Origin: Gnetum montanum
Taxonomy: Eukaryota > Streptophyta > Gnetopsida > Gnetales > Gnetaceae
DNA length: 64,000 nt
NCBI GenBank assembly: GCA_015680685.1
Contig: MNCI01011109.1
Location: forward strand, 6,414 to 70,413
Reading direction: 5' to 3'
Position 1 is the stretch's first letter, and each line of letters starts with the position of its first letter. The position numbers and the translations under genes are program-made. The notes below the pieces were generated by a model, which saw nothing but the letters and a program-made list of their open reading frames with translations, did not search any database and had not been told where the DNA came from. Positions 45,586 through 56,822 of the stretch are shown one piece after another.

Positions 45586-48500
45586 TTAGCTTAGTAATTT
45601 TTTAATTTTCTTCATTTTAGCATTAGGAGTAGCGTTAATGGGTATGATTTTATATTCAGCGTCTCCTTCACTGATCACGTTGAATGGTAATTCAGCCCAA
45701 GAGACGTTTGATGGAACAGTTCCCGCGTTGGTGTTTTCTGGTGTTTCTTCATGTCCTGTAGTTTCTATGTTTATGGTAGTTTCTAGGTTAGGTGGTGTAT
45801 GTACAATTTTAGGCCCAAGTATTTGTGTGTTAGGTAAATTTTTCTTTGTGTTTAAGAGATTTTCGCTTGCTAGTTGCATGCAGTTTTGTTGTTCATTTAT
45901 GTCATCTTGTTTAGTCTCTTTGAGCTTAACCTCTGAACCTTGATCCGTATCTGTATATGATGAGATGGTAGGTGTAGCCACCTCCCCGTGTATAATGATT
46001 TCTCCACCTTCATAAGGTAGGTGAATCTCTTGGTGTATGGGGGAAGAGACTGCTCTCAATTGGGCTAACCAGGGCCTTCCCAATATTAAATTGAACCCTG
46101 GCATTTCATCGATGACCACAAAGTTAGCAGATGTGGGGAATTGATCCCCTGCTATAAAATCCAAAGTCACGGTGCCTTTGACTACTACGCGCGATCCACT
46201 AAATGATTTTAAATAGGTGGTCGTGGTTGGTCTAATTAGCTCCGTAAGTCCTAATTTTTCGATAATGGGATAAGGTACTACGTTTGTAGCGGCTCCATCA
46301 TCTACATGCACTCTATGTATCTTGAATTGATTTATTTGTATCGTTATGAACATAGGTGCGGTTGTCACTTCTCCCATTTTTTCATTCATTTTGATGTTGT
46401 CATTGTGGAAACTTAGTGGCTTAGGAGTTGATCCTTGAGGCGAATACATGACTGCATGAATCGAAGGTTCGTTCGGGGGTAAGTCTTCACTTACTGGGAT
46501 GGATGTCAACATGCACACTAAGGCTTCACAATGGGTTTGAGAGGTTAACACCAGGTCGTATAAGCTTAATGAGGTGTTTTTTTGTTTAAGCACCTACGTG
46601 ACCTATGTTAGAGCCATTGCTAAATCTCTACTGTTGGGCGTATGTTTGTCGGTAGTTATTTGGTCCATTGGGCCCAACAGTTTTATCTCATGCGTAGTTG
46701 GTTTATCATTTTTATTCGCAACCGTTGATTTAGACGTATCATGCCCTCTGGATGCTTCACCCTCATGGCTTGTGTTTGGTTTATTGTTGGATGATGTCAT
46801 GGGTATTGCACTTAGCGGGGTAGGCTTGGGAGGTCCTAAGGCCAGTCGTTGGCGTTCCTTCTCCAAGTGTTCCCGTGTAAGCCTATCTGCTAGGCATTCT
46901 CGTGTGTGGCGTGGGGGAACTATTGGTTTCAGAATCTCAAGTTGTTTTGGAATCTGTACAACATATGGAGTTGGGTGGGATTGCAGTTGGATGGTTGAAT
47001 GCGGTTGAATGTCAGGCTGGCTAGGCATCTTGATGACATAGGGGATCGGTTTATTCTGTGTTTGTGGAATGGAGGATGGGTGGTCATCGGGACATTCGGG
47101 TATCCTAACAACATATGGAGTTGGCCTAGCTGGAGGTTGTACCTCCGTAGTTGCGACCGCAGGTGATACTCGGACTACGTAGGGAGCGGGCCAAGTAGGA
47201 GGTGATTGTATGTTTGCAGTAGTAGTGGTGGGAGGTATGCGCACCACATATGGTTTTTCACATGGTGGTATGATAGGAGTTCCTACGGCGGGGGGTATTC
47301 GGATGACATAAGGTTTCTGTGGGAAGTATGATGTTTGAGGCACAGGTGTTTGTATAGTGGGAGGAACATGCACTACAAATGGTTTCTTAGGCATTTTCTG
47401 CTCATGATCGGAATGGATGGTGTTAATCTTAGGTGTTTCCACTTTGTTATCACAGTAGATGGTGTTAATTACATATGGTGCTTCTTTAGTATTTAGAGGA
47501 TTTTTATATACGCCCATGGCCTGGTTTTGTGGTTGGACCGGGTTAGCTTCATCAAAAGTGATTTGGCCTCCATCGATCATCCATTGGATATCTTGTTTTA
47601 AGGTGAAACAATAGTCAGTGACATGCCCATTACATTGATAATAATCACAAAAATGATCCATTCTAAAGCCTTTTGGAATTGGGGGCTCATCTGGGGTCAC
47701 CAAGCTTGGGTTCTGAACCAATTGACAGAACCAATCATGTCTTTGGATCACCACGGGGGACAACTGTTTATGTTTCATCAATCTGGCCTTCAAGAGTTGC
47801 TCGAACAACTGTGATGGTTTCATAGGCAATGGCGTATATTGAGAGGGTTCTTTCCTCTTGAAGTTTCTCATGCAACTCAGTGTAGGGTTTTGTGATGCAG
47901 ATGATTCAGGTGTCATCGCAGAAGCGGGTTTAGTGTAATTAGTAGGGCCATCAGGTGGTTTTCTCTATTGTCCCACGTTCGCTTGTTGTGTTTCTGCTAC
48001 TGCCGCTATAGTTGTTTTAGCCTTTTCTTTATCTTTATTACTATGTTGATTCTTATACGCTGAATATGCAGCGTCGTGGCTATTTTGGGCTACCTCCTCT
48101 ATGTTCTTGATTTGTACAAATGCTTGACTAAGGATGCGTGCATTGAGATAATATAGTTTGGATTTGACAAAATCGTTGACAGCCCCCTTTAGGATGGTGT
48201 GGAGATACATCTCAGGCATAGGCTTGTGGAGCTCGTTGAGGATAGCACTCCACCATTGGATAAATTTTTGGATAGGTTCAAGCGGTGCTTGCTTGACCTG
48301 TATGAGGCTGTCAAGTGTTGCTTCAGGCTTCAAGTTATATTTGAACCTGGTAACGAATTTGTGTATCAAATCTTCTAGAGAGGCTATTGAGTTTCGGGGC
48401 AAGGCTCGATACCAATCAAGTGTCCTTCCTATGAGGGACATGGGGAACACTCATAGAATGGCATGTGGCCACACCTGAAGTAGCGTGCATTCTAATCTAT

Positions 48501-49674
48501 TTCAAAGGTGGAATTGAAGAGCTGATAGGATCATCGTGATAGAATTCCATTACCTTAACCTCTCCATCGGTGGCTGTTTTGAGGCATTTGACCTCATCAG
48601 TTAGCTCCTGCATTAGTTTTTGGCATTAGCCCAGTCCTAGGCACTAGGTGAGATAGTAGGTTGTTGATGCTATATAGTATACAAATTAGATTGTTGGACA
48701 GTGGATTAGAAGGAAGAAAGTTGTGTGGTTGGAGGTTGTACTTGCAGAATATTTGTGGTGTGTGGTGCTAGGGGTGGCACATTGTAGATAAGGGGTTGCT
48801 ATTGTTGTTGTGGTTGTGCTTGCGGGATGTTAGCTAGTAAAATTATGTGAGGCGGTACATTATAGTGAGGGGGTTGATGCGGTTGAGTAGCAATCGTAGC
48901 CCATTGCCCAGTCACGCTTTGTATAGGGACACCCTGAACTTGTTGTATTACATTTGTAAGGGGTGCTCCTTGGATTTGGATCTGCGGTATGTAGTGAGCG
49001 GATGTAGAAGCCAATATCACATGCGCATCCTAATCACTCGGGGTAGGAAGGTTACTCCTACATTATTTTGAGGAGGTTGTATTTGTAAGAACGGGGGTAC
49101 TGTGGCCAGAGGAGGAATTGGTGATGAGACTGGATACCTCTTGTTGAGGCACATGTGCTTGAGTGATCTTAAATGACTGAAGGGATGTAGTTTCTTCTGT
49201 GAATGGGTGAAATAATGGGTTTGCATAAGTTTGCGGGCTGAGGGTGTGGTACGAATCTTCGTGCTCGGACTGAGTTGTGAAATCATCCTCCTCTTCCAAT
49301 TGAGGATTTGCCACGGATTGGTCCAGAGGCTGACTCTTTAGTAGCAAGAGCTGAGAGATGAGCTCAGAGTAGTGCTCTGGGAGAGGGATGATGTCATATG
49401 GTGAAGGGATGAACTCATGTCCTCCCCTGTGAAACAATTCATATTCTCTTTTAACCTCCAGTTTAGTTTGATCCATGGCTAGGCCAGCTTGTATTTTTAC
49501 GCATATGAAATAGTATTGCTCCTGGGGTATAATGTTAAATGACGAGTTCCTCCTTTTCAGTTTGAGCAACCGGCGAGGTCCTACCATTGGTTGTACTATG
49601 GGTTGTTGAATGGCCATGGGGCCTACGATATCCATGATGGGCTTGGTTGAAACATTGGGGTTCGCAGTGTTCAT
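45586..49674 (-). pseudogene. gag-protease polyprotein of Tat-D (single frame, few stops)
   Basis: From ATG 49674 (MNTANPNVSTKP) all open blocks share one frame. They are the N-terminal domain (to 49063), a Gln/Pro-rich linker (49020-48799), the capsid domain (48450-47965: SLIGRTLDWYRALP, FKYNLKPEATLD, KSKLYYL), then after one TAG a C-terminal region (47916-46603) with a zinc-knuckle-like CDYYQCNGHVTDYC, NPLNTKEAPYVINTI and seven PYVVRIP-like repeats. Then comes protease (46593-45586), with VDDGAATNVVPYP (about 46306-46280), DDG in place of DTG/DSG, and FNLILGRPWLAQLR. Structure and order are typical of Tat elements; the stops are few enough to suggest recent activity. Confidence 0.88.
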
Positions 49675-49736
49675 GGTGAAGCTGTAGTGAGTATAGGAAA
49701 ATGAAAAGGATATGAAGTTAGTATACTTATCAGAGC

Positions 49737-49915
49737 GTATACTTAAGTTTGCAGCGTACAGCATATAGCGTATAGCGTATAGCGTGCAGCGTACAGCGTA
49801 CAGTGTACAGCGTGCAACGTACAGCGTAGAGCGTACAGGGTACAGCGTACAACGTACAACATACAGCGTATAGGTGGGGTGAATAGCGTGTAGACAGGGT
49901 CTATAGCGTACAGCG
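49737..49915 (-). repeat. GCGTACA microsatellite-like array in the Tat-D leader
   Basis: Some 20 short units AGCGTACAGCGTATAG lie between the primer site and the gag ATG. They share the GCGTA vocabulary of the U3 repeats of this family. Confidence 0.85.
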
Positions 49916-49967
49916 TATAGTCGGATCAGAGATGAGTTTAATGAGATCAGAGTAAGTTTAGGCAGTT

Positions 49968-49986
49968 GGCCCTCCTTCTAACGCCA
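49968..49986 (-). other. primer binding site of Tat-D
   Basis: On the minus strand TGGCGTTAGAAGGAGGGCC, five bases from the LTR edge. It is the least mutated copy of the site shared by the four Tat elements with a 5' end in the window. Confidence 0.82.
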
Positions 49987-49991
49987 TTTTC

Positions 49992-51597
49992 TGTACTATC
50001 CAAAATCATCAATCTCCGGCTGGAATGAAACAAAAACTAGGAGCTCCCCCAGACAAGTATAGAAGACCCTACCTTCGCTTGAGGGCAAGCTGGAATTAAG
50101 AAGGTAGAGTACCTCGAGTGGTCCACATGTAGATCAGACAAGGATTTCCCCAAACATACACCGTTGTACTGTATGCCGAGTTATACGTAAATGGCGTAAC
50201 TAACGTGAAACTAAGCGTAAACGTACAGGAATGTAAATAGTATGCATACAATAATAAACAAAAAACTGTAACAAATTTTAGCAAAGAAATGTGGAAATAT
50301 TATTGCGAAATGAAAGTTACAATGCACCAGTCTAACGCAGTTGTGACTCTGACACAAGGCAGACGAAGAGCCCTAGTGGATGCGGAGGGATGATGGTGTG
50401 CTGGTTCAGATTACATGCATAGCATAGAGGTGGTATGTTCAGCATGCAGGGTTGAAGTCCAGCGTATAGGATGTAGGGTTCTCGATTTGCTTACTATGGT
50501 CTGCCCCAATTTTTGCCAAGATGCCTCTAGTTTTTCGAACCTGGATCTGGTCAAAAATCAGGATTTTTATACGGGTTTAGACATTAGACTCGAATCTGAG
50601 AGGGAATGATTGGCTGCGAAGTGTTGGACTCTCGAGTCGGGCGACATGTGGCACGTTGACCAAGTGCGAAAGAATGAAATTTTACAAGTGTACAGTGTAC
50701 TGTACGCCAACGTATACTATTGTACGCTAGCGTACAGTGCTATATGCCGACATATACACGTTGGGCGTGTGACTTGGCGTACAGACTTGACTAAAACAAA
50801 AGAAGTCATTCAGCCCTCGGATTTGAATTCAGATGTCACGAGAACGTTACTTGTGGATGTTTAGCTCTGTTGGCTTTGATCTGACATGGTCCTGGAGAGC
50901 TTTAATTGGTATACGTTGTGCCTCACACTTGGCGTATACGTTAGCCATATACGCTGAGTGGGCTAGATGCTCGTATACGCTAGGTGTATAGGATGTCCAT
51001 GCTAGGCATATACGTTGGGCGTATACGCTGGGCATATACGCTGGGCGTATAGGATGCCCATGCTGGGCATATACACTGGGTGTATACGCTAAGTATCTAC
51101 GCTGGGCATGTAGGATGTACATGCTCAGCGTATAAACTCCAAAGTATATGATGTCGAGACCAAAATTCATCTTTTTGGAGCTCAGGATGACACCTGATAA
51201 TTGCTATGTTCTTGTGAGTGCCTTTTCCATGTTGTCTTTAAGGTTGTGTGCTGAGCATATACGCTAGGCGTAAATGTTGAGCATACATATGTGGCGTGTG
51301 CACTGGTCATATACGCTGGGCGTATACACTGGGAGTGTACGCTGGGAATATGTGCTGGGCGTATACACTGCATACTGCATACTTAGTGAGAACTAAGTAT
51401 CTCAAGCTCTGAAGTTGCCATGTTTGATACTAGACGTCGCCGTGGTCGTCTGTTGGTCTCGAGGAACTATTTCTTGTTGAGTTCTATTGCTCGAAGCTAT
51501 CTATGGGGTCCTCAAGCTTCAGTCACGCTGGGGGGCATCATGACTTAGCTCGACTCTTGCTGGAGAAGTACTAAGCTTAGAATTTTGTGGTGTTTCA
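49992..51597 (-). repeat. 5' LTR of Tat-D
   Basis: 1606 bases; on the plus strand TGTACTATCC to GGTGTTTCA, aligning with 33203-34770. It contains the same GCGTATACGC array (50690-51370) and a minus-strand TATA-like CGTATAAAAATCC near 50566. Confidence 0.9.
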
Positions 51598-51602
51598 GCC
51601 AA
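51598..51602. repeat. target site duplication, right copy (Tat-D)
   Basis: GCCAA, identical to 33198-33202. Confidence 0.9.
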
Positions 51603-52327
51603 CATCTTAGCAAATTTTCCACTTCATCTTGAACAACATCGTGACAAGGTTTGGGCTTCCCATGACTATTGTGACTAACAACAGGCCACAATTCAATAGT
51701 ACGGAAAGCCGAAGCTTCTGTAGCAATCTTGGCATTAGACAATCATTCTCCTCACTATATTACCCACAAGTAGGTGGGCAAGCAGAGGCTACAAATAAGT
51801 CCATCATCAACTTGCTAAAGAAGATGCTTGACAATACCAAGAGGCGATGTCATGAGAAAATCCTCTATGTGCTGTGGGCTTATAGAATGACATGCAAGAC
51901 TACAACAAGTAAGATACCTTATAGTCTTATTTATGGATCTGAAACGGTGTTACCTCATGAGTTGCAGGTGCCATCACTCTGAATGATCCTATCAAATGTC
52001 ATGAGTGAAGCCCAGAACAATGAGTCAAGGATCATCAACCTCAACTCAATAGAGGAGGAGCGTGTACAAACACTAGGTCACATAGAGCATTATCAGAACA
52101 AGCAACGGCAAAAACATCATGCAAATCCGCATCAAAGGCCAATACAGTATAGAGACCTCGTTCTCAAGGCTATCCGTGAGCATATGAACAAATTCTTAGC
52201 AAACTAGAAAGGTCCATACATGGTCACAAAAGCCTTTGGGAATGGGGCCTTCAAGCTGGCAAACATGGACGACAACGAGTTTGCAAATCCAGTAAATCAT
52301 TCATATCTCAAGCCGTACTATATCTAA
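51603..52327 (+). pseudogene. integrase of Tat-C, C-terminal half
   Basis: Continues the catalytic core interrupted at 33202. Open 51629-51982: NIVTRFGLPMTIVTNNRPQF (the second catalytic Asp is Asn, usually TDNGPQF), then SSLYYPQVGGQAEATNK with the catalytic Glu kept, and YRMTCKTTTSKIPYSLIYG. After a stop, 51983-52207 and on to TAA at 52327 is the C-terminal domain, with KGPYMVTKAFGNGAFKL and NHSYLKPYY. Confidence 0.9.
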
Positions 52328-52339
52328 AGCATGAACATA

Positions 52340-52790
52340 GCAAAGCTCATCCACTATGATGTAAAACTGGCAAACAAACGTCTGCTATGACATAAAACTG
52401 GCAAAGGTGAGCAAACGTCTGCTACGATGTTAAACTGGCAAAGCTTCACCAATGTCCGCTACAATGTAAAACTGGCAAAGCCCATCCACTATGACGTAAA
52501 ACTGGCACAGACTATCCGCTATGACTATAAACTAGCACAAAAAATCTACTATGATGTTAAACTAGCACATACGGTTTCCTAAGACCTTAAACTAGCACAT
52601 CCACGATCCTCTATAACGAAAAACTAGCATAGCAGTCTACTAGGACCTTAAACTAGCAAAGTGACCATCCACTATGATGTTAAACTAGCACATACAGTCT
52701 ACTAGGACTTTAAACTAGCACAGTGGTTTGCTGGTACCTTAAACTAGCACATCATGATCTACCAGGACCTTAAATTGGGTTTAGGCTTGT
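52340..52790 (+). repeat. spacer repeats between integrase and aORF2 (Tat-C)
   Basis: More than a dozen units of 28-35 bases, grading from TCCACTATGATGTAAAACTGGCAAA to GTCTACTAGGACCTTAAACTAGCACA. The first unit begins just after the integrase stop. Confidence 0.92.
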
Positions 52791-53077
52791 CCACAGCATG
52801 CATCTACACCAGTACACAACAAGCGAGCATGCATAGTGCCGACACGAGGTGGGACATTGTAGTTCCAGAATGCAGTTCACGATGCCAAGAAAACACCCTC
52901 TAGAACATATGTAATGCCACTACTCCTAGCATCTTGCTAATCCTCCGGAGATGTCGTATGACATCCTGTTGACTCTCCAAACCTACTGTCGTCATGGCTC
53001 ATCACCCTAGCAGTAGCTTTCCTAGTCAGCGCTTGCTGCTGGAGTACTAGCAGTATTGTGGCCTAGCCACAATATTG

Positions 53078-53800
53078 CTAACCTCCAGTGCCCAAGCTCA
53101 AGAGATGTATAGCTATTGGGTAGCCAATCGCTTTGGGCAGGGATTCCTGAGCATCTGCATTCACAGCAACTCCTAGCCTTCTCAATGCCAGCTCCTCCAT
53201 GTTGATGCTACCAAGGCCACTACTAGCCTTCCTAGTTTGGATGTCACATGCCTCAGCAACAACATCAGTTGCCCCAGTAGCGTCCACAACAAGACCTTTG
53301 CCTTTGTTTTGCATCATTGTTGTTTCTCTTGGTTTGCTCGTTGTTGTGTTTGCAGGGTGCAGACCAGAGGGGCATCGGTCGAAGGTGCATTTTGCCATAG
53401 CAGCAGATGCTAAAGCATTACAAGGTGGTTGTCTTGATTAGCTTGGCTACTTCAAAGCACACATCCTGTCCTCCCCCTTTAAACCCCTTTACCTTATCTC
53501 TTATATGTGCAATCCATTCTCTCCCCTCTTTTACAAGCTTTTCCAAATACCTATCAAGCCCTCCCATATGCTCACACACAAAGTCCATGATGCGCGTAAC
53601 ACAGCTTGCCACATGGGAAGCATCTGTAGGCAGGTTAAAGTCCCATGTGGATGTAACATAACTCATCCTGGGAAAGAAAATCCTATCTTGTGACAAGGTT
53701 ATTTGCAAATGTAAAAGGCAAAACCATAAAAAAAAGTGAAAATAGAAAAGCTCACACGAAAAAAATGAAAAACAAATGGCACATAAGCTGTTTAGCAATC
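53078..53800 (-). pseudogene. aORF2: antisense frame between integrase and 3' LTR (Tat-C)
   Basis: Two open blocks on the minus strand. 53798-53418 has a hydrophobic start followed by FNLPTDASHVASCVTRIMDF, MGGLDRYLEKLVKEG and a basic stretch. 53398-53078, in another frame, has CPSGLHPANTTTSKPRE, VVAEACDIQTRKAS and ALRRLGVAVNADAQES. Both blocks have counterparts in Tat-E (FDLPIDASHGVSCVTPIMDL; IVAEACDVQSKKAN; APKRLGAAV). Antisense frames at this position are known in Retand, Grande and RIRE2; I cannot tell from sequence alone whether this is homologous to them. Function unknown. Confidence 0.6.
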
Positions 53801-54045
53801 ATCCTCTCTAAGCATTTCGACAAGAGGTCGAAGGTCAGTAAAAGCAAAGATGACCACGCAAACAACTCCCTCACAAGCACTCTAATAAGGGATTCTGCTA
53901 AGTTTCATCTTCATCATTTTCCTAAACCTCCTTCCCTCTCTTGCTTAGCCCTTACCTCTTCCCTGCATAACCAATGCAACACTCTCAAGCACATCTAAGT
54001 GACATCTTGGTGATGACTGAAGAGTGATGTTAGTATCTTGTCTCT

Positions 54046-54114
54046 CGTGGTGTTTCGTATTCTTTGTCAGCATCTCTGAGGTCCATCCTCTAGACATCGA
54101 CAAAGAGGGGCCAA
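54046..54114 (+). other. purine tract of Tat-C with mirror inverted repeat
   Basis: GACAAAGAGGGGCCAA (54099-54114) adjoins the 3' LTR (TGAACCACCC). Upstream, GTGGTGTTTCGTATTCTTTGTC (54049-54070, shown in part) is an inverted partial copy of LTR start plus purine tract, as in Tat-D and Tat-E. Confidence 0.7.
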
Positions 54115-56817
54115 TGAACCACCCTAAATTTTTAAGGCATTCTTGCTTCACTAGGTCCTTGGAATTCAATCAGCGTCATGACACTTTGGCAAGAAATGCA
54201 TGCTCTAAGTTTAGACTATCCAGTTTGGAAAATTTTCTACTTCCAATGTTGATAGGCCCAACGGACTCTCCTGCCTGCCCACTTGGGTAGTTCATCCAAC
54301 TGACAGTCTACTCAGAAACGATGCGTGGGGTTGTCGACGATGCTTAAGCTATGTAAAATAGTTTGGCACATTTTCTAGTCAAGTGGTTTACTATGCTATG
54401 TAGCGTAGCAAACCTCAGAAGATAGTTGTAGGACGAAGTGCTATGCTATGCTATGCTATGCTACGCAATGTAGCACAGTGTAGCAAAAGCAAGACAGAAA
54501 GGCCAGGCTTACTTAGTGATGTCAATTGCACTCAGCAAGCACCTCCGACCTTTCAAAACCAATTGCTTCGCTCAACTTTAAGCTTTTCAACAAAACTCAT
54601 TTCACTAGAAAAGTACTAGATTAAGCAAAAGAGCAGGCTATGTTGGCTGCTACGCTATGCTATGCTACGCAGCATAGCACAGCATAGTAATGATGCAAGA
54701 ATGATGAAAGTCATCTAAGAATGCAGGATCAGCAAGTTTGCAAACTTCACGTCATAAAGAGCAAAGGTTGTAAATTGTCAGCACAATCTTCAAACAAATG
54801 TTTGCAATGTGAATCATAGTTAAGGTCAGCTGCTACGCTATGCTACGCTACATGGCATAGCATAGCATAGCAAACATGTAGAACCAACTAGCACACTTCA
54901 AAGGCTTCCAGCACCTATAATTAACTCCAATGCAAACTTCTTCTTCGAACTAGTCGCTACACTATGCTACGCTACATAGCATAGCAGGCAACTATGCTAC
55001 GCCAAACATACTACGCTCCATAGCGTAGTAGGCAGCTATGCTACATCGACGCGCTTCACTCCTTGTCTGCATCATTAGCACACCTAATCCTAGCACCTTC
55101 AATTTTGACAATGTGATTGCAGCATGGCAGGCTTGTCAATCAATCAGCTTTGCATGTCCATGCAGCATGGACACATCAACACCTTGTGGGTCTAGGAAAC
55201 GTGGCATCCAAACCGCATCTTTCACGTGTTTCTATCCCTATAAATACCCTGACGAGCAATGCTCAAAGGGTTGGAAAATTTAGAAGTTGGAAAATTTGGC
55301 AAATTTGGAAAAAAAAAACTGTGGTTGGCAAATTTGAGAAGCATTGGCAATCTTGAGCATTGTTAACATTGACAAGTTGACAAAAATCAAATAGTTAGCA
55401 TTCTTGTTTGGCATTCTGTTAGCTCCCTTCTATTGCCTTTTATAGCAACCGAAAACATCGATGGCTAAACAACATCGAGAGGTCATCAATCATGACAGTC
55501 TTAACCTTGGATCCATGCGAGGGTCGTGCTGGATAAAATGAAAATGGGGCACCCTGAACAGTCTGGTCGATCAGACAGGGACTTAATTGGTGTATAATAA
55601 CCCTTTTGCAAACAATAAAAGAATACACAATGTGCACAGCAATAGAAATGTGCTAAAGTGCGTAACAGGGTAGTTAACACAATTTAATGCTTAATAATGG
55701 CAAATAAATGCTATGATCAGCCAAAAAGAGAGTTTGAATAGAAAGATACATTGCCCTGAAAAAGGGTATAGGTATACAAAGTGTATAATAGGCACAGTAG
55801 GAGCGGAATCACAGCCTCGGTGGTGTTAGGCTATGAAATCTAGTGCTCACTATGATAAACTATGCCTCCTGGGTTGGTGGTCACAGTATACCATGTGATG
55901 TACTTGTGCCTCTCTATCGGTGTGGTGTGCTCTGGGTCAAATTTTCCCATGGAGCTAAGTGCAAAAATGCTAAAATGCCAAATGCCAAAGTGGAAATGCC
56001 AATTTCTTTGCCGGTGAAGAAAAATTGAAGCCTTCCCCCCCTTCTCCTCCTCTAAATAAAAAGGGGTCGCAGAGGTATTTATAGGGCTATGGTTAGCCCA
56101 AAATGCAGATTTGAAGCCACGTGGCAGTGCAGTAGGTAACAACGTGTAACAACAAGTAACAGCACATAAAAGTGCATAACAGCATAGCGTAACGGGGTGC
56201 TACGCTACGCTACAGACTATAGCAGGGTGCTACGCTGGCACTATAGCAAGATGCTAAGCTAGCACTATNAGGTGCTACGCTATGCAACGTAGCAGCATGT
56301 AACAGCACATAACACTTAGCCATATTTGCAGTTGCAATGCCAAGACCCAAAATTTTGTTATGTTTCACCTTTGTAACATTTTGCATTGTTAGCTCGTGAA
56401 TTCATGTTCAAGCATACAGTTGGCTTGCTTTGAATGTCTTTGGTTACTTTTGGGATTTTTGTGCTTCCTAGCATGGCATAAACGATTGTATCCACCTTGA
56501 CAACATAAAGCTGTAATCTTGAAGTGGTGCATTTCTTAACTCTAGTTTATTTCATTCTCTTGCTTATCATTGCACTTTACATCATTTTCGTTTCCTCGCA
56601 TATAATAATCATTATTTTATGTTATAAAAATTATTTTCAAATTACACGTTTGCAAAAGGTTTAGTGACACCGATTAAGTCCTTGTCTGATCGACCAAACT
56701 ATTCAAGGCACCTCGTTTTCATTTTATCTAGCACGGCCCTTGCACGGATCTGAGGTTAAGACTGTTCAACCAATGACCTCTCGGTGTTTCCAATAGCTGA
56801 CATTTTTGGTCGCTACA
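54115..56817 (+). repeat. 3' LTR of Tat-C, split by a solo LTR
   Basis: Starts TGAACCACCC and ends CGCTACA. Without the solo LTR and its duplication it is about 1771 bases; the difference from the 5' LTR is mostly the extra unit of about 124 bases there. It has ACGTGGC (55199-55205) and CCTATAAATACC (near 55228), and GCTACGCTATGCTA palindrome clusters at 54390-55040. Confidence 0.9.
55441..56367 (-). mobile_element. solo LTR of a Tat-type element
   Basis: 927 bases inserted in the Tat-C 3' LTR, flanked by CCTTT (55436-55440 and 56368-56372). Plus-strand ends are TATAGCAACC (TGTAGC with one transition) and ATGTTTCA. It resembles the Tat-A, Tat-B and Tat-E LTRs near its left end (ATCCATGCGAGGGTCGTG). 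It has a minus-strand CCTATAAATACC box near 56074-56085, a CCACGTGGC palindrome at 56117-56125, and one N at 56269. A solo LTR arises by recombination between the two LTRs of one element. Confidence 0.9.
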
Positions 56818-56822
56818 CCCAC
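56818..56822. repeat. target site duplication, right copy (Tat-C)
   Basis: CCCAC, identical to 18869-18873. Confidence 0.9.

Larger units (their letters stand above)
33203..51597 (-). mobile_element. Tat-D: best-preserved Tat/Ogre-like element, nested in Tat-C
   Basis: An 18.4 kb minus-strand element with both LTRs, primer site, purine tract and a GCCAA duplication. In its own direction: 5' LTR (51597-49992), gag-protease in one frame (49674-45586), spacer repeats, antisense aORF1, spacer repeats, RT-RNase H-archaeal RNase H-integrase (39692-36199), spacer repeats, aORF2 remnant, purine tract, 3' LTR (34770-33203). The second RNase H is diagnostic of the Tat clade (Tat/Ogre/Retand). Long open blocks and similar LTRs make it the youngest large element here. 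Confidence 0.92.
18874..56817 (+). mobile_element. Tat-C: giant Tat/Ogre-like element interrupted by Tat-D and a solo LTR
   Basis: A complete plus-strand element bounded by TGAAAC...GCTACA LTRs and a CCCAC duplication. After subtracting Tat-D and the solo LTR it is about 18.6 kb, in the size range of Ogre-type elements. Order: 5' LTR, primer site, leader repeat, gag, protease, spacer repeats, antisense aORF1, spacer repeats, RT, RNase H, integrase (split by Tat-D), spacer repeats, antisense aORF2, purine tract, 3' LTR. Coding parts carry many stops and several shifts, and the archaeal-type RNase H is missing. Confidence 0.9.

Noticed and set aside
52340-52790. A CRISPR-like array
   Set aside because: Units are contiguous and degenerate, without unique spacers, in a eukaryotic retrotransposon.
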